A stretch of 64,000 nt of DNA from Solibacillus sp. FSL R5-0449 (lineage in GTDB: Bacteria > Bacillota > Bacilli > Bacillales_A > Planococcaceae), in assembly GCF_037975215.1 (NCBI RefSeq), contig NZ_CP150239.1, positions 1,836,001 through 1,900,000 of the forward strand, read 5' to 3'. Made by a program: the position numbers and the translations under genes. Positions 7,912 through 17,202 of this stretch are shown one piece after another. How positions within the stretch are numbered: position 1 is the first letter of the stretch; the number at the start of each line of letters is the position of its first letter. Under the pieces are notes generated by a model. The model worked only from the letters and a program-made list of their open reading frames with translations. It was not told the DNA's origin and did no database searches.

Positions 7912-9099
7912 TTAATATGCTAGACCAAATAACGCTTTAATATGAGTCATATAGCGGATATTTGAAGCTTCTTTCATTAATGAAGCCGGTAAACCTACTA
8001 ATTGAGTATTGTTTGCCCCAATTGTCGCAATACCGTCTTTGCGGCCTAAAGAACCTAAAGTACCTGAGTTAGTAAATTTGAATTCTTTTAAGTCAGCACC
8101 TTTAATTTGTGCAAAAATGTTGTAACCTGCAGTTTCACCTTGCTGCCATGCTACTTGAGCAGTTGGTGCATAAGTTGGGCGGTCACCCGGGTTTGGAATA
8201 TGTGCAGACGCATCACCAATAACAAATACTTCAGGGTGTGAAGTAGATTGTAGGAAGTCATTAATCGTTGCTTTACCACGATCTGCAGCTAAACCTGATT
8301 CAGCTACTAATGGAAGTGGAGCAACTCCGCCTGTCCATACTAATGTGTTTGCAACGATTGGCTCACGGTCTTTCAGTTGAATAACATTGCCTTCAACACC
8401 AGTTACAGGTGTTGATGTAATGAATTCTACACCGCGCTTCGTTAATGACTGTGTTGCACGCTCGATTAAGTTTTCTGGGAATACTGGTAAGATTTTTGGA
8501 CCTGCTTCAACTAATTTGATTTTAAGATCTTCAAATTTAACACCGTATTTCTCAGCAACTTTAGGGAAATGGTCTACGATTTCACCAACAAGCTCAACAC
8601 CTGTTAAACCGCCACCACCGATTACGATTGTTGCATCCGCTTCGTCTTTTGTTGTAGCGTATGCTTTAATGCGTGCTTCGATATGCTCGCGGATAGCATT
8701 AGCTTCATCAACTGATTTTAATACGAAAGAGTTTTCCTCTAAGCCTGGGATTCCGAAGAAACCAGTTTGGCTACCTAAAGCAACTACTAATGTATCGTAT
8801 TGTAATGTTTTGCCGTTTGAAAGTACTACATTTTTACTTTCTACGTCAAAGCTGTTTACTTTTGCGATTTCCAAGTTGATGTCATAACCTTTGAAAATCT
8901 TTTCAAGTGATAATGAAACAGCACCTTCAGAAATTGTACCGCCAGCTAAACGGTGTAATTCTGTAATGATTTGGTGAGTAGGGAATTGGTTTACGACTGT
9001 AATACGCGCTTCGTCTTTATTTAAATATTTACGAGCTGTTTGTGCTGCCAATACACCAGCAAATCCAGCACCTAAAATAACGATTTCTTTAGTTACCAT
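7912..9099 (-). CDS. Type II NADH dehydrogenase (NDH-2), FAD-dependent
   Basis: A 395-residue monotopic flavoprotein that transfers electrons from NADH to menaquinone without pumping protons. The N-terminal FAD Rossmann motif is GAGFAGVLAAQTA (residues 9-21), the NAD site is IVIGGGGLTGVELVGE (about 160-175), and the second FAD motif is FVIGDAS (about 292-298), followed by PTAQVAWQQGETAGYNI. Length is normal for Bacillus YumB/Ndh proteins. The DUF1641 gene directly upstream (36-bp gap) is a common neighbour of oxidoreductases, so both are probably co-transcribed and end at the strong terminator downstream. Confidence 0.9.
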   Translation of the reverse strand: MVTKEIVILGAGFAGVLAAQTARKYLNKDEARITVVNQFPTHQIITELHRLAGGTISEGAVSLSLEKIFKGYDINLEIAKVNSFDVESKNVVLSNGKTLQYDTLVVALGSQTGFFGIPGLEENSFVLKSVDEANAIREHIEARIKAYATTKDEADATIVIGGGGLTGVELVGEIVDHFPKVAEKYGVKFEDLKIKLVEAGPKILPVFPENLIERATQSLTKRGVEFITSTPVTGVEGNVIQLKDREPIVANTLVWTGGVAPLPLVAESGLAADRGKATINDFLQSTSHPEVFVIGDASAHIPNPGDRPTYAPTAQVAWQQGETAGYNIFAQIKGADLKEFKFTNSGTLGSLGRKDGIATIGANNTQLVGLPASLMKEASNIRYMTHIKALFGLAY

Positions 9100-9134
9100 A
9101 TTAAATATCCTCCAATAAAATTAGATTGTACAAA

Positions 9135-9563
9135 TTATTTCATTTGTTTGCGTTCAGATGCTACTTGTAAAAATGCATTAGCAAAACGTAATGCCCCTTG
9201 CACTTGTGGGTCTTTCAACATTTTTAATAAGCCGAATACGCCTACTGTTTCATTGCTTTCTTCAGCACGGTCTTTTGCTTCGATCGCTGTTTGTGCCAAT
9301 GATTTAGCAGTACCAACAACTGGGCTGGCCATTTCTGTTACAGCAGCAACTGTATCATTTTTTAATGTTTCATCAGTTGCAACACTAGTAGCAAATTCAT
9401 ACGTTTTTGTTAATAATGTAGTCATTTCAGCCAACTTTGGTAAGTTATCTACTAAAGTAGTTAATGAAGCTTGTACCTCTGGCTTTAGTAACTGATCTAA
9501 AACATCTAATTGTTCTTGTGTAACAGCCACTTTTTCTACCTGCTGATTATTCATTTCTGACAT
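9135..9563 (-). CDS. DUF1641 family protein
   Basis: A 142-residue soluble, mainly helical protein with the DUF1641 region at about 85-135 (FGLLKMLKDPQVQGALRFANAF is the typical C-terminal pattern). Ribosome site AAGGAGA precedes the ATG. DUF1641 proteins, such as YrhD beside formate dehydrogenase genes in Bacillus subtilis, occur next to membrane-associated dehydrogenases, and here the gene heads an operon with the type II NADH dehydrogenase. A structural or membrane-docking role for the enzyme is a fair inference but unproven. Confidence 0.82.
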   Translation of the reverse strand: MSEMNNQQVEKVAVTQEQLDVLDQLLKPEVQASLTTLVDNLPKLAEMTTLLTKTYEFATSVATDETLKNDTVAAVTEMASPVVGTAKSLAQTAIEAKDRAEESNETVGVFGLLKMLKDPQVQGALRFANAFLQVASERKQMK

Positions 9564-9599
9564 AATAACTCTCCTTTGCCATCACTTAATATTATTTTT

Positions 9600-10087
9600 T
9601 TCGAAAATTTCATACCCGATTGTAAAAACTTTCACATACCATTCAATAAGCAACGATAGCACAAAGATTCGTTTGTTACAATTAGAAAACGGAAATAAAA
9701 GAAGGAAAAACTTAATTTAAGAATATTCTGTAATTTTATTATTTAAAAAAATTTTATTTTTATGTATATGACGTATTTTTATGTATTTTATAATAAAAAT
9801 TTCCCTTCATTATTTTTAATATTACAAGTATTAAAAAAGTAGATTTTTATTATTCCAAAAGCAAAACTAGGTCTATAAATGATAGAAAACAATAATTCCT
9901 CATTAGTTAAAGTGATTCAATTAGAAGCCCCTTTTACCTGTATTGTTTGAAATGGATTCTATTTTTTTAATTCCATCCAAATATCAGCAGCACTACTTAT
10001 TTTTTATGTTCTTCGGAATATCTCCACAATTTTAACCTTCAAAATTCCGTTTTATTTGCTATGCTTAGATTGAAGGAGCGTTATTTA
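9600..10087. other. AT-rich intergenic stretch without a gene
   Basis: Nearly 490 bases between divergent genes. It is very AT-rich, has stops in all frames and no convincing ORF, RNA gene or repeat. It must contain the promoters of the DUF1641-ndh operon and of the carboxypeptidase gene; a TATGCT at about 10061 may be the -10 of the latter. Confidence 0.5.
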
Positions 10088-10888
10088 ATGAAAAAGATTA
10101 TTTTTATACTTATTTTTGCCGTTATTGGCTTTCAATTTTTTGCGACTGAACAAGTTGGTGCTCCCGACTTACCTCAGCAGCTTTCACTAGCATCGTACTC
10201 CGTCTCAAACGGGGATCTTGTACTTGTTAACCGGGATATCGCTTTGCAGAATGAACCAAGCAATTTAGCCTCTATTCCAGCTGATATAGCGGATAATGTG
10301 ATCGTCAATTCAGAGTATTTTCTAGAAGAGCAGGCTATTCCACCCCTCAAGCAATTATTCGATGCTGCTGCAAACGATGGAATCGAGCATTTCATAATTA
10401 ATAGTGCCTATCGGAGCGGAAAACTTCAGGAACAGCTTTATGAACAATACGGTGCCGATTATGCTCTACCTGCAGGCTACAGTGAACACCAGACGGGCTT
10501 ATCAATTGATATCGGTTCAACTGTCGGCAAAATGGAAAATGTCACAGAAGGAAAATGGATGGAAGAACATGCAGCGGAGTTCGGCTACATTCTTCGTTAC
10601 CCTAAACATAAAGTCGACATTACCGGGATAGAGTATGAACCTTGGCATTTCCGATACATAGGCCTGCCCCACAGCGTGATGATGAAGCAGCATGACTTCG
10701 TGTTTGAGGAATATATTGCTTATCTCAAAGAAAAGCAATTTTATAAAATGACTTTAGATGATACAACTTATTTCGTGCAGTATACCAACAACAAAACATC
10801 CGTTAACACACTTGAATCACAGAACATCAAAGTTTCCGGTAATAATGCCGGGGGATATATTATTACTTCCGTATTGGATGAAACTTGA
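10088..10888 (+). CDS. VanY-type D-alanyl-D-alanine carboxypeptidase (M15 family), secreted
   Basis: A 266-residue protein starting MKKIIF at 10088, with GGAGCG upstream; the frame is open further upstream but without a better site. An N-terminal signal or anchor helix (residues 1-22) is followed by the M15B zinc peptidase domain. The first ligand pattern is SEHQTGLSIDIG (about residues 137-148) and the last is EPWHFRYIG (about 185-193). The SAYRSGKLQEQLY segment is also typical. Such enzymes trim the terminal D-alanine of peptidoglycan stems. A C-terminal 50-residue extension with a beta-like pattern is unassigned. There is no van gene cluster nearby, so this is more likely general wall turnover than vancomycin resistance. 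Confidence 0.88.
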   Translation: MKKIIFILIFAVIGFQFFATEQVGAPDLPQQLSLASYSVSNGDLVLVNRDIALQNEPSNLASIPADIADNVIVNSEYFLEEQAIPPLKQLFDAAANDGIEHFIINSAYRSGKLQEQLYEQYGADYALPAGYSEHQTGLSIDIGSTVGKMENVTEGKWMEEHAAEFGYILRYPKHKVDITGIEYEPWHFRYIGLPHSVMMKQHDFVFEEYIAYLKEKQFYKMTLDDTTYFVQYTNNKTSVNTLESQNIKVSGNNAGGYIITSVLDET

Positions 10889-10904
10889 TAGGCTCTCGTT
10901 AAAA

Positions 10905-10946
10905 TAAAAAAAACGACTTTTTGCATGTGCAAAAGGTCGTTTTTTA
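10905..10946. terminator. Bidirectional terminator between convergent genes
   Basis: ACGACTTTTTGCA pairs with TGCAAAAGGTCGT, with A-rich and T-rich flanks on both sides, between the carboxypeptidase and rarD-type genes. Confidence 0.85.
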
Positions 10947-10954
10947 TCGTTTGA

Positions 10955-11881
10955 TTAAACTTTAACATCATTCTCTTTATTATACGCTGCATGATGTTTT
11001 CTCGCTTCGAGCACTTTGGATGCCGAAAAGATGAATACCGCAAGCCATATACAAATGAAAGTGATAAATTCTGTCAGTGTGAAAGGCTCTTTATATAAGA
11101 AAATGCCGAGCATTAGACTGATCGTAGGTGCCAGGAATTGAATGAAACCTAATAGATAAAGCGGTATTTTTTGCGCACTTTTTGCAAATAGGACTAGTGG
11201 CAAGGCAGTCACGATCCCTCCGCCCATCAACAATAGATTCGTTTTCCAGTCCACATGCATAAAGGCGATTTCCGACGTTCTCATTAAATAAATGTAGATC
11301 GCGACAGCAATCGGTAAAACGAACAATGTTTCGATTGCAAGACCACGTGTCGCATCGAGCGGAATCTGCTTTTTAATGACACCGTAAAAAGCAAATGTCA
11401 GTGCAAGCGCAAGTGATACCCAAGGAATCGTCCCACCTAATACCGCCTGATATCCGACCCCTATTGCCGCAATGATGACTGCTACTGTAGTTGCCCGAGA
11501 AATTTTTTCTTTAAAAAAGATCAGACCGAACAACACAGATATAAGCGGATTAATATAGTAACCTAAACTCGTCTGCAGTAAATGTCCATTGTTTACTGCC
11601 CAAATGAAAATTCCCCAGTTTAGCGAAACAAATACCGATGCTACGAACAGTAAAAAAAACTGTTTCTTATTCTTCAATAGCATTTTAATATCTGCGATCA
11701 TCTGTTTGTACTGACGAATCAGCAACACAAACAAAACGGTGAATACAAAGGACCAAATGACACGTCCAACTAATATTTCTACACTGCCGACATGCTGCAG
11801 CTGCTTCCAGTACAGGGGAATGATCCCCCACATTAAATAGGCGCCGATTGCTAAAAAGACGCCCTTCTTTAGTTCTGACAT
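10955..11881 (-). CDS. rarD: RarD/EamA family transporter
   Basis: A 308-residue inner membrane protein with ten hydrophobic helices formed by two EamA repeats. It opens KKGVFLAIGAYLMWGIIPLYWK, the RarD hallmark, and has NWGIFIWAVNNGHLLQTSLGYYINP (about residues 89-113) and LPLVLFAKSAQKIPLYLLGFIQFLAPT (about 232-258), shared by RarD proteins. A ribosome site AGAAGGTG lies before the ATG. The substrate of RarD proteins is unknown in general. The gene is alone between a bidirectional terminator and the exporter pair. Confidence 0.86.
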   Translation of the reverse strand: MSELKKGVFLAIGAYLMWGIIPLYWKQLQHVGSVEILVGRVIWSFVFTVLFVLLIRQYKQMIADIKMLLKNKKQFFLLFVASVFVSLNWGIFIWAVNNGHLLQTSLGYYINPLISVLFGLIFFKEKISRATTVAVIIAAIGVGYQAVLGGTIPWVSLALALTFAFYGVIKKQIPLDATRGLAIETLFVLPIAVAIYIYLMRTSEIAFMHVDWKTNLLLMGGGIVTALPLVLFAKSAQKIPLYLLGFIQFLAPTISLMLGIFLYKEPFTLTEFITFICIWLAVFIFSASKVLEARKHHAAYNKENDVKV

Positions 11882-11967
11882 TGGTGCACCTTCTAATTTT
11901 TGATACTCTCATTATAGTTGTCCATATTTGAGAAGTAAATAATTGTAGCTTACTAGCACTCTTAAAA

Positions 11968-13734
11968 TTATTCCACTATACCATTTTGCAGTAAGTACAT
12001 TTTGTGATATAACCCTTTTTGTGCGATAAGCTGTTGATGTGTTCCACGTTCGACAATCTCACCTTTATGCAAAACTAATATTTGCTCGGCATCCTGTATT
12101 GTTGAAAGCCTGTGGGCGATTGCGATAGTAGTACGGCCTTTACGCATTTTTTCCAATGACTGCTGAATGCCCACTTCAGTTTCGGTATCAATCGCTGCCG
12201 TTGCTTCATCGAGAACAAGGATTTTCGGGTTTGTCGCAATTGTCCGCGCAAATGCCACCAATTGGCGCTGTCCGCTTGAAAACGTTGAACCGCGCTCTGT
12301 TACACGGCTTTCATATCCATCCGGAAGCGATTCAATAAAATCATTCGCCTGGACAAACTCCGCTGCTTCCTTTACTTTCTGCAATGTAAGACTTTCATTG
12401 TATAAACGAATATTCGAATCAATCGTTCCGTAAAACAGGAACGGATCTTGCAGCACAAGCCCCATCTTTTCACGTAGTTCCTGCTGTTCGTAATCTTTGA
12501 TCGATTGGCCGTCAATTAATATTTCACCGCGATGATACTCATAAAAGCGCATCAAAAGATTAATAATGGAACTTTTTCCGCTGCCGGTATGCCCGACTAA
12601 CGCAACCGTTTCCCCGGGATTAACCGTAAACGAAATATTTTTCAGTACGTCTTGTTTGCCGTCATAGCTAAACGACACATTTTTAAACTCGATAAGCCCT
12701 TTTGAAACTTGTACAGGCTTGTTTTGCTGTGCTGGCTCGAGTTCTTCATTATCAATCAGCTCAAATACACGGGAAGCCGCTACAATCGCCTGCTGGAACA
12801 GTGCAAGACGTTCCATTACTTGGTTGATCGGGTCAAAGAAGCGGTTCATATATGTAATGAACGCATAAACAACCCCGACTTCCACAGCTGTTTCAAATGA
12901 TGTCCAACCGAAGTAAAACAGTAAAATAACAATCGCTGTAAAGTACACTAAGTCAATAATCGGACGAAGCAGAAGACTGTTCATCTTCGTATTGGCCATC
13001 ATCGACTGGAAATGCTCTTCATTGACACGGTCAAACTCGTCATTGAACCTTGGTTCTTGACGGAAAGCCTGCACGATGCTCATTCCTGATAATGTTTCAG
13101 AAAGTTTCGCATTAAGTTCACTCAGTTTCTCCCGCATGCGCATATACACAACCGAACTCATTTTGCGGTAAAGCCAAATGATGTACAGAATGACCGGCAG
13201 CAATAGCAGCATATAGAAGGCAAGTTTTGCATTCAGGAAAAACATCGCAAAATATACACCGACTATTAAAAATGCCGCCTGTACAAAGCTAATCAGTACC
13301 GAAACGAACATATCTTTAATCGCTTCTGTATCATTTGTTGCCCTGGATACGATTGAACCGGCCGGAACCTGGTCAAAATAACGCATACCCAGTCGGTGAA
13401 TTTTTGAAAACACATCAATTCGCAGCTGCTGAATGACTTTTAGGGCAAGCTCCTGGAATTTAATATTTTGATAATAGGTAATCACAACATTCAGCAACTG
13501 AATGATAAAATACCCGACTCCGAGTGTCACGATTGGGGTCATATCAAAATTGCCGATCATTAAATGGTCATCGATATAAACTTTGATCAAATACGGACCG
13601 ATAATATCTCCGAGTACTGTTAAAACAAGTAGAAACAGCGCAATAGCCAATATTTTTTTGTGAGGCTTTAAATACGTAAAGAGGCGCTTTAATACGAGGC
13701 GCTGTTCTTTACTTGAAATCGTCTCATTCGCCAT
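11968..13734 (-). CDS. ABC exporter half-transporter with canonical Walker B (BmrD/YheH-like)
   Basis: A 588-residue protein with an N-terminal six-helix transmembrane domain (about 25-320) and a C-terminal nucleotide-binding domain. Walker A is GHTGSGKSS (about 370), the Q loop is LVLQDPFLF, and the signature is the altered FSSGQ. Walker B is KILVLDEATAAIDTETE with the catalytic glutamate, and the H loop is AIAHRLSTI. The ATG at 13734 follows GGGGGGTG at 6 bases; it overlaps the end of the upstream gene by 11 bases. Together with the next protein it forms a heterodimeric drug or lipid exporter. Substrate unknown. Confidence 0.88.
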   Translation of the reverse strand: MANETISSKEQRLVLKRLFTYLKPHKKILAIALFLLVLTVLGDIIGPYLIKVYIDDHLMIGNFDMTPIVTLGVGYFIIQLLNVVITYYQNIKFQELALKVIQQLRIDVFSKIHRLGMRYFDQVPAGSIVSRATNDTEAIKDMFVSVLISFVQAAFLIVGVYFAMFFLNAKLAFYMLLLLPVILYIIWLYRKMSSVVYMRMREKLSELNAKLSETLSGMSIVQAFRQEPRFNDEFDRVNEEHFQSMMANTKMNSLLLRPIIDLVYFTAIVILLFYFGWTSFETAVEVGVVYAFITYMNRFFDPINQVMERLALFQQAIVAASRVFELIDNEELEPAQQNKPVQVSKGLIEFKNVSFSYDGKQDVLKNISFTVNPGETVALVGHTGSGKSSIINLLMRFYEYHRGEILIDGQSIKDYEQQELREKMGLVLQDPFLFYGTIDSNIRLYNESLTLQKVKEAAEFVQANDFIESLPDGYESRVTERGSTFSSGQRQLVAFARTIATNPKILVLDEATAAIDTETEVGIQQSLEKMRKGRTTIAIAHRLSTIQDAEQILVLHKGEIVERGTHQQLIAQKGLYHKMYLLQNGIVE

Positions 13735-15487
13735 CGTGGTCACCCCCCTGTTCCACTAACTGCTCAAGTTGCTGCAACTGGTACATTTCATAATAGCTGC
13801 CTTCCAGTGCCATCAACTGTTCGTGTGTACCTTTTTCAATAATTGTCCCTTCATCTACAACAATAATGATATGCGCCTGCTGGATCGCACTTAGACGGTG
13901 TGATGTAATAATCGTCGTTGCATTTTTACGTTCTTCTTTCAGTGCATGTAATATGGCTTCTTCCGTACGTGCATCTACCGCAGATAAAGAATCATCCAAA
14001 ATAAGCAGTTCAGGTTTCATCAGTAGTGCCCTAGCAATGGAAATCCGTTGTTTCTGGCCACCTGAAAGCGATACGCCACGTTCTCCGACGATCGTGTCAT
14101 AGCCATCTGTAAAGCTCATAATATCTTCATCAATATTTGCAAGTGCAGCCGCTGCGCGAACTTCCTGCATGCTTGCACGTGGGTTGGCAAAGGCAATATT
14201 GGAATAAAGTGTTGCCGAGAATAAAAAATGATCTTGCGGTACATAACCAATCGCCTGTCGCAAAGAACTTTTCTTATAATCATTTATATTGTGTTCCCCA
14301 AATTGAATCGTTCCTTTGTAACCTTCAAATTCACGTAGCAGCAGCTTTAAAATCGATGTCTTCCCTGCGCCTGTTTTACCGACGATTCCAAGAGTTTCAC
14401 CGCGTTTCAGTTCAAAATGCACATCTTTCAATGTCGGCGCCGCATCTCCTGGGAATGTAAATGAAGTGACATTGAATTGAAGGTCACCCGTTGGATTTTC
14501 TTCGATTGCGCCAACCTTGTCATCGATTTCAATCGGAGTATTTAAGATGCGTTCGATCCGGTCATAGGAAACACTGCCTCGTTCGACGATATTGAACAGC
14601 ATACCAATTGCCAGCATTGGCCAGATCAGAATGCTTAAATACGTTGTGAAAGTTACCAAATCCCCGACAGTCATTGCCTCTTCCAAAATAAATTTCGTCC
14701 CGAATCCAAGACTTAGCATAAAACTTAATCCGACTACAAAGCTGATCGTCGGGTCAAATAGTGAATCGACTTTCGCAACGCGCATATTTTTTTCCACAAC
14801 TTCATCGGAAAGCTTCGTAAAATCCGCAACATCCTGCTGTTGCTGACCAAACGTTTTCAATACTTTCATGCCGCTGATACTTTCCTGTGTTTTATCGTTT
14901 AAATCGGAAAACGCCGCTTGGGCATGACGGAAACGCTCATGCAGAAGCTTGCCGTAATAGCTCGTCGATAAAGCGACTAGCGGCATCGGAATGAGCGCGA
15001 TTAATGTCAGACGCCAGTCGATTGTGATCGCCATGGCCAAAATGACAAAGCCCCCTGTTGTAAGCGAGTCAAATAATGTTAACACTCCGCCGCCAGCAGT
15101 TTGCTGCACTGCACTTATATCATTTGTTGCATGTGCCATCAAATCACCGACACGATTCTTTTGATAAAACGATGGGGACATCTGTGTAAAATGGCGATGG
15201 AGCTTTTCGCGTAATGTTCGCGCCAACAGGTTGGACGATCCGAAAATCATTTGACGCCAGTAGTAACGCAGTATGTACATGGCAATTGCTACACCGATAA
15301 TGATGGCGAGCCATTTGAACAGGCCTGCTTTTGTTAATGTCCTTGCACCGATTTCATCAATTGTGAAGCCGATAATTTTCGGCGGGACGAGCTGCAGGAT
15401 CGCTACTAATACAAGCATTAGAAGCCCGACTATGTACTGGTATTTTCGCTCTTTAAAAAACCAACCTAATTTTAGAAATACCTTCAT
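13724..15487 (-). CDS. ABC exporter half-transporter with degenerate catalytic site (BmrC/YheI-like)
   Basis: A 587-residue partner of the downstream transporter gene. The ATG at 15487 follows GAGGGTGAAAGA; fourteen extra in-frame residues upstream lack a ribosome site. It has six membrane helices (to about residue 310), then Walker A GKTGAGKTS, canonical signature LSGGQ, and Walker B LLILDDSLSAVDART, where an aspartate replaces the catalytic glutamate. This is the reverse of its partner, which keeps glutamate but has FSSGQ. That is exactly the asymmetry of heterodimeric exporters such as BmrCD, in which one ATP site is inactive. Confidence 0.88.
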   Translation of the reverse strand: MKVFLKLGWFFKERKYQYIVGLLMLVLVAILQLVPPKIIGFTIDEIGARTLTKAGLFKWLAIIIGVAIAMYILRYYWRQMIFGSSNLLARTLREKLHRHFTQMSPSFYQKNRVGDLMAHATNDISAVQQTAGGGVLTLFDSLTTGGFVILAMAITIDWRLTLIALIPMPLVALSTSYYGKLLHERFRHAQAAFSDLNDKTQESISGMKVLKTFGQQQQDVADFTKLSDEVVEKNMRVAKVDSLFDPTISFVVGLSFMLSLGFGTKFILEEAMTVGDLVTFTTYLSILIWPMLAIGMLFNIVERGSVSYDRIERILNTPIEIDDKVGAIEENPTGDLQFNVTSFTFPGDAAPTLKDVHFELKRGETLGIVGKTGAGKTSILKLLLREFEGYKGTIQFGEHNINDYKKSSLRQAIGYVPQDHFLFSATLYSNIAFANPRASMQEVRAAAALANIDEDIMSFTDGYDTIVGERGVSLSGGQKQRISIARALLMKPELLILDDSLSAVDARTEEAILHALKEERKNATTIITSHRLSAIQQAHIIIVVDEGTIIEKGTHEQLMALEGSYYEMYQLQQLEQLVEQGGDHDGE

Positions 15488-15757
15488 TCTTTCACCCTCT
15501 TTTTTACTCAAGTTCCACCATTTTACCAAATATTTAAATTTTCCGATATATTTTACAAATATTTTTTTCGGATTCCGAATTATTTTTTGCTGACATTTTT
15601 ACTAATGATTTTGTAACGGTTCTTTCATTTATATTTTCGCTTACAATATTTCTGTATTTTTTTGTCCATACTAAAACCAATATCCCATTTACAGCAGATT
15701 TTTATTTTTTTGCAGGAATGGGAACTGCTAAATGAATATCGAAAGGAAGTTTTTTTA

Positions 15758-16336
15758 TTGAGGAAACTATTATTGTTATCGTTTGTTGCTACATTTTTAT
15801 TATTTGTACCGGGAGCATTCGCACATACACACTTGGTATCAACTAATCCTGCAGAAGGTGAGTCTGTAAACGAAAATATAAAAACAATTGATTTGACGTT
15901 TGAAGGGAAGATTGAAGAAGGCAGTATATTTAAAGTAATAGCAAGCGACGGGAAAGAAATGGATATTCATTCAATTTCTATAAATGATGGGGTCCTATCC
16001 GGAATTATGCTTGATCCGCTTCCAAATGACACTTATACAGTCGAATGGGATAGTATTAGCGAGGATGGGCATCCGTTATCTGGTTCATTTTCATTTGCAG
16101 TAAATGCACCTGCGGAGACTAAGAAAGAAGAGGATAATGCAGCTGACACTACCGAAAAAATTGCCAACGATGTAGATTCACTCGTGGATACTTTAAAAGA
16201 TGAGACAAATTCTGATGAGGATGATGAAGGCTCATTTTGGACACTCGTCATTGTCATCACCCTGATTGTACTTGTGCTCGCAGCAATAACGATATATAGC
16301 TATAAGAGATGGTTAGTTAAGAAAACGAAAAAATAA
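15758..16336 (+). CDS. CopC-domain copper-binding protein with C-terminal membrane anchor
   Basis: A 192-residue exported protein using a TTG start at 15758, 10 bases after GAAAGGAAG; the frame is open upstream but without a site. The signal peptide ends AFA, giving a mature protein that begins HTHLVSTNPAEG: an N-terminal histidine is the classic Cu(II) ligand of CopC. The second ligand motif is EDGHPLSGSFSF (about residues 106-117). An acidic, threonine-rich linker (EEDNAADTT to SDEDDEG) leads to a final transmembrane helix (about 168-186) and a lysine-rich tail. Bacillus YcnJ joins CopC and CopD; here CopC stands alone. It is probably for copper storage or uptake at the outer face of the membrane. 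Confidence 0.87.
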   Translation: MRKLLLLSFVATFLLFVPGAFAHTHLVSTNPAEGESVNENIKTIDLTFEGKIEEGSIFKVIASDGKEMDIHSISINDGVLSGIMLDPLPNDTYTVEWDSISEDGHPLSGSFSFAVNAPAETKKEEDNAADTTEKIANDVDSLVDTLKDETNSDEDDEGSFWTLVIVITLIVLVLAAITIYSYKRWLVKKTKK

Positions 16337-16344
16337 ATTAAAAC

Positions 16345-16388
16345 AGCACTCCAACCGTTACTTCTCTGCGGTTGGAGTGCTATTTTTA
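16345..16388. terminator. Bidirectional terminator between copC and the SDR gene
   Basis: AGCACTCCAACCG pairs perfectly with CGGTTGGAGTGCT, followed by ATTTTTAA on the plus strand and TTTAATTTATTTTTT on the minus strand. Confidence 0.85.
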
Positions 16389-16392
16389 ACTA

Positions 16393-17127
16393 TTATTGTG
16401 CTGTAATTCCGCCATCAACGACAAACTCCGCACCTGTTGAGTAGCTAGACTCGTCCGATGCTAGGAAGACTACTAATTGAGATACTTCTTCCGGTTGTGA
16501 TACTCGTTTAAGTGGGATATGCTTTGCAAATTCTTCGATTGCAGCTTTTGCATCTTCCTGCATAATCATTGGAGTTGCAATAACACCCGGGTGTACTGAG
16601 TTGACACGAATACCCATTGGCGCCAAGTTTAATGCCGCTGCTTTCGTCATACCTCGAACAGCAAATTTCGTATCTGTATATCCTACAGCACCACCAACTA
16701 GGCCATTGATGGAAGAAATGTTGACGATTGAACCGCCACCAGCTTTCATCATTGAAGCTGCTACTGCTTTCATACCTAAAAATACAGAAACTTGGTTAAT
16801 ATTGACGATTTTCATGTATTCATCTAAAGACATTTCCAGCATGTTTTTAGCCATTGAAATCCCAGCGTTGTTTACTAAAACGTTCACAGGACCAAATGCT
16901 TCTTCAGCTTTTGTGATAACAGTTGTCCAATCTTCCTCTGAAGTAACGTTTTGTTTTATGAAGATCGCATTCTCCCCTAATTCTGCAGCAAATGCTTTCC
17001 CTTTTTCTTCATTTAAATCTGTTAAAACTACTTTTGCACCTTGTTCTACAAATGCTTTTGCATGGGCAGCACCCATACCTTGAGCAGCACCAGTAATAAT
17101 GGCCACTTTACCTGTTAATCGAGACAT
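16393..17127 (-). CDS. Short-chain dehydrogenase/reductase (SDR)
   Basis: A 244-residue NAD(P)-dependent classical SDR. Cofactor motif GAAQGMGAAHAKAF (TGxxxGxG), D in VVLTDLNEE suggesting NAD preference, NNAG, catalytic serine in NISSINGLVG and tyrosine-lysine pair YTDTK are all present; VNSVHPGVIATPM is also typical. The ATG at 17127 has AGGAGG 9 bases upstream. The TetR-family gene is directly upstream on the same strand, and a perfect palindrome sits between them, so this gene is probably induced by the substrate of the enzyme. A hydroxysteroid or other alcohol substrate is possible, but cannot be read from sequence. Confidence 0.86.
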   Translation of the reverse strand: MSRLTGKVAIITGAAQGMGAAHAKAFVEQGAKVVLTDLNEEKGKAFAAELGENAIFIKQNVTSEEDWTTVITKAEEAFGPVNVLVNNAGISMAKNMLEMSLDEYMKIVNINQVSVFLGMKAVAASMMKAGGGSIVNISSINGLVGGAVGYTDTKFAVRGMTKAAALNLAPMGIRVNSVHPGVIATPMIMQEDAKAAIEEFAKHIPLKRVSQPEEVSQLVVFLASDESSYSTGAEFVVDGGITAQ

Positions 17128-17148
17128 CAGAATCATCCTCCTAAAATA

Positions 17149-17164
17149 TGATAGTTAACTATCA
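17149..17164. promoter_or_regulatory. Perfect 16-bp palindrome, probable TetR operator
   Basis: TGATAGTTAACTATCA is a perfect inverted repeat located 22 bases before the SDR start and downstream of the TetR-family gene. Its place near the ribosome site is right for repression by occlusion. Confidence 0.65.
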
Positions 17165-17202
17165 CTATCTTAATTTAACAATAGCAGTGTTTAATCGGTC
17201 CG

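Noticed and set aside
8387-8887. Long plus-strand open frame (166 codons) inside ndh
   Set aside because: It is antisense to a firmly identified NADH dehydrogenase, serine/threonine-rich from reversed codons, and lacks a start signal.
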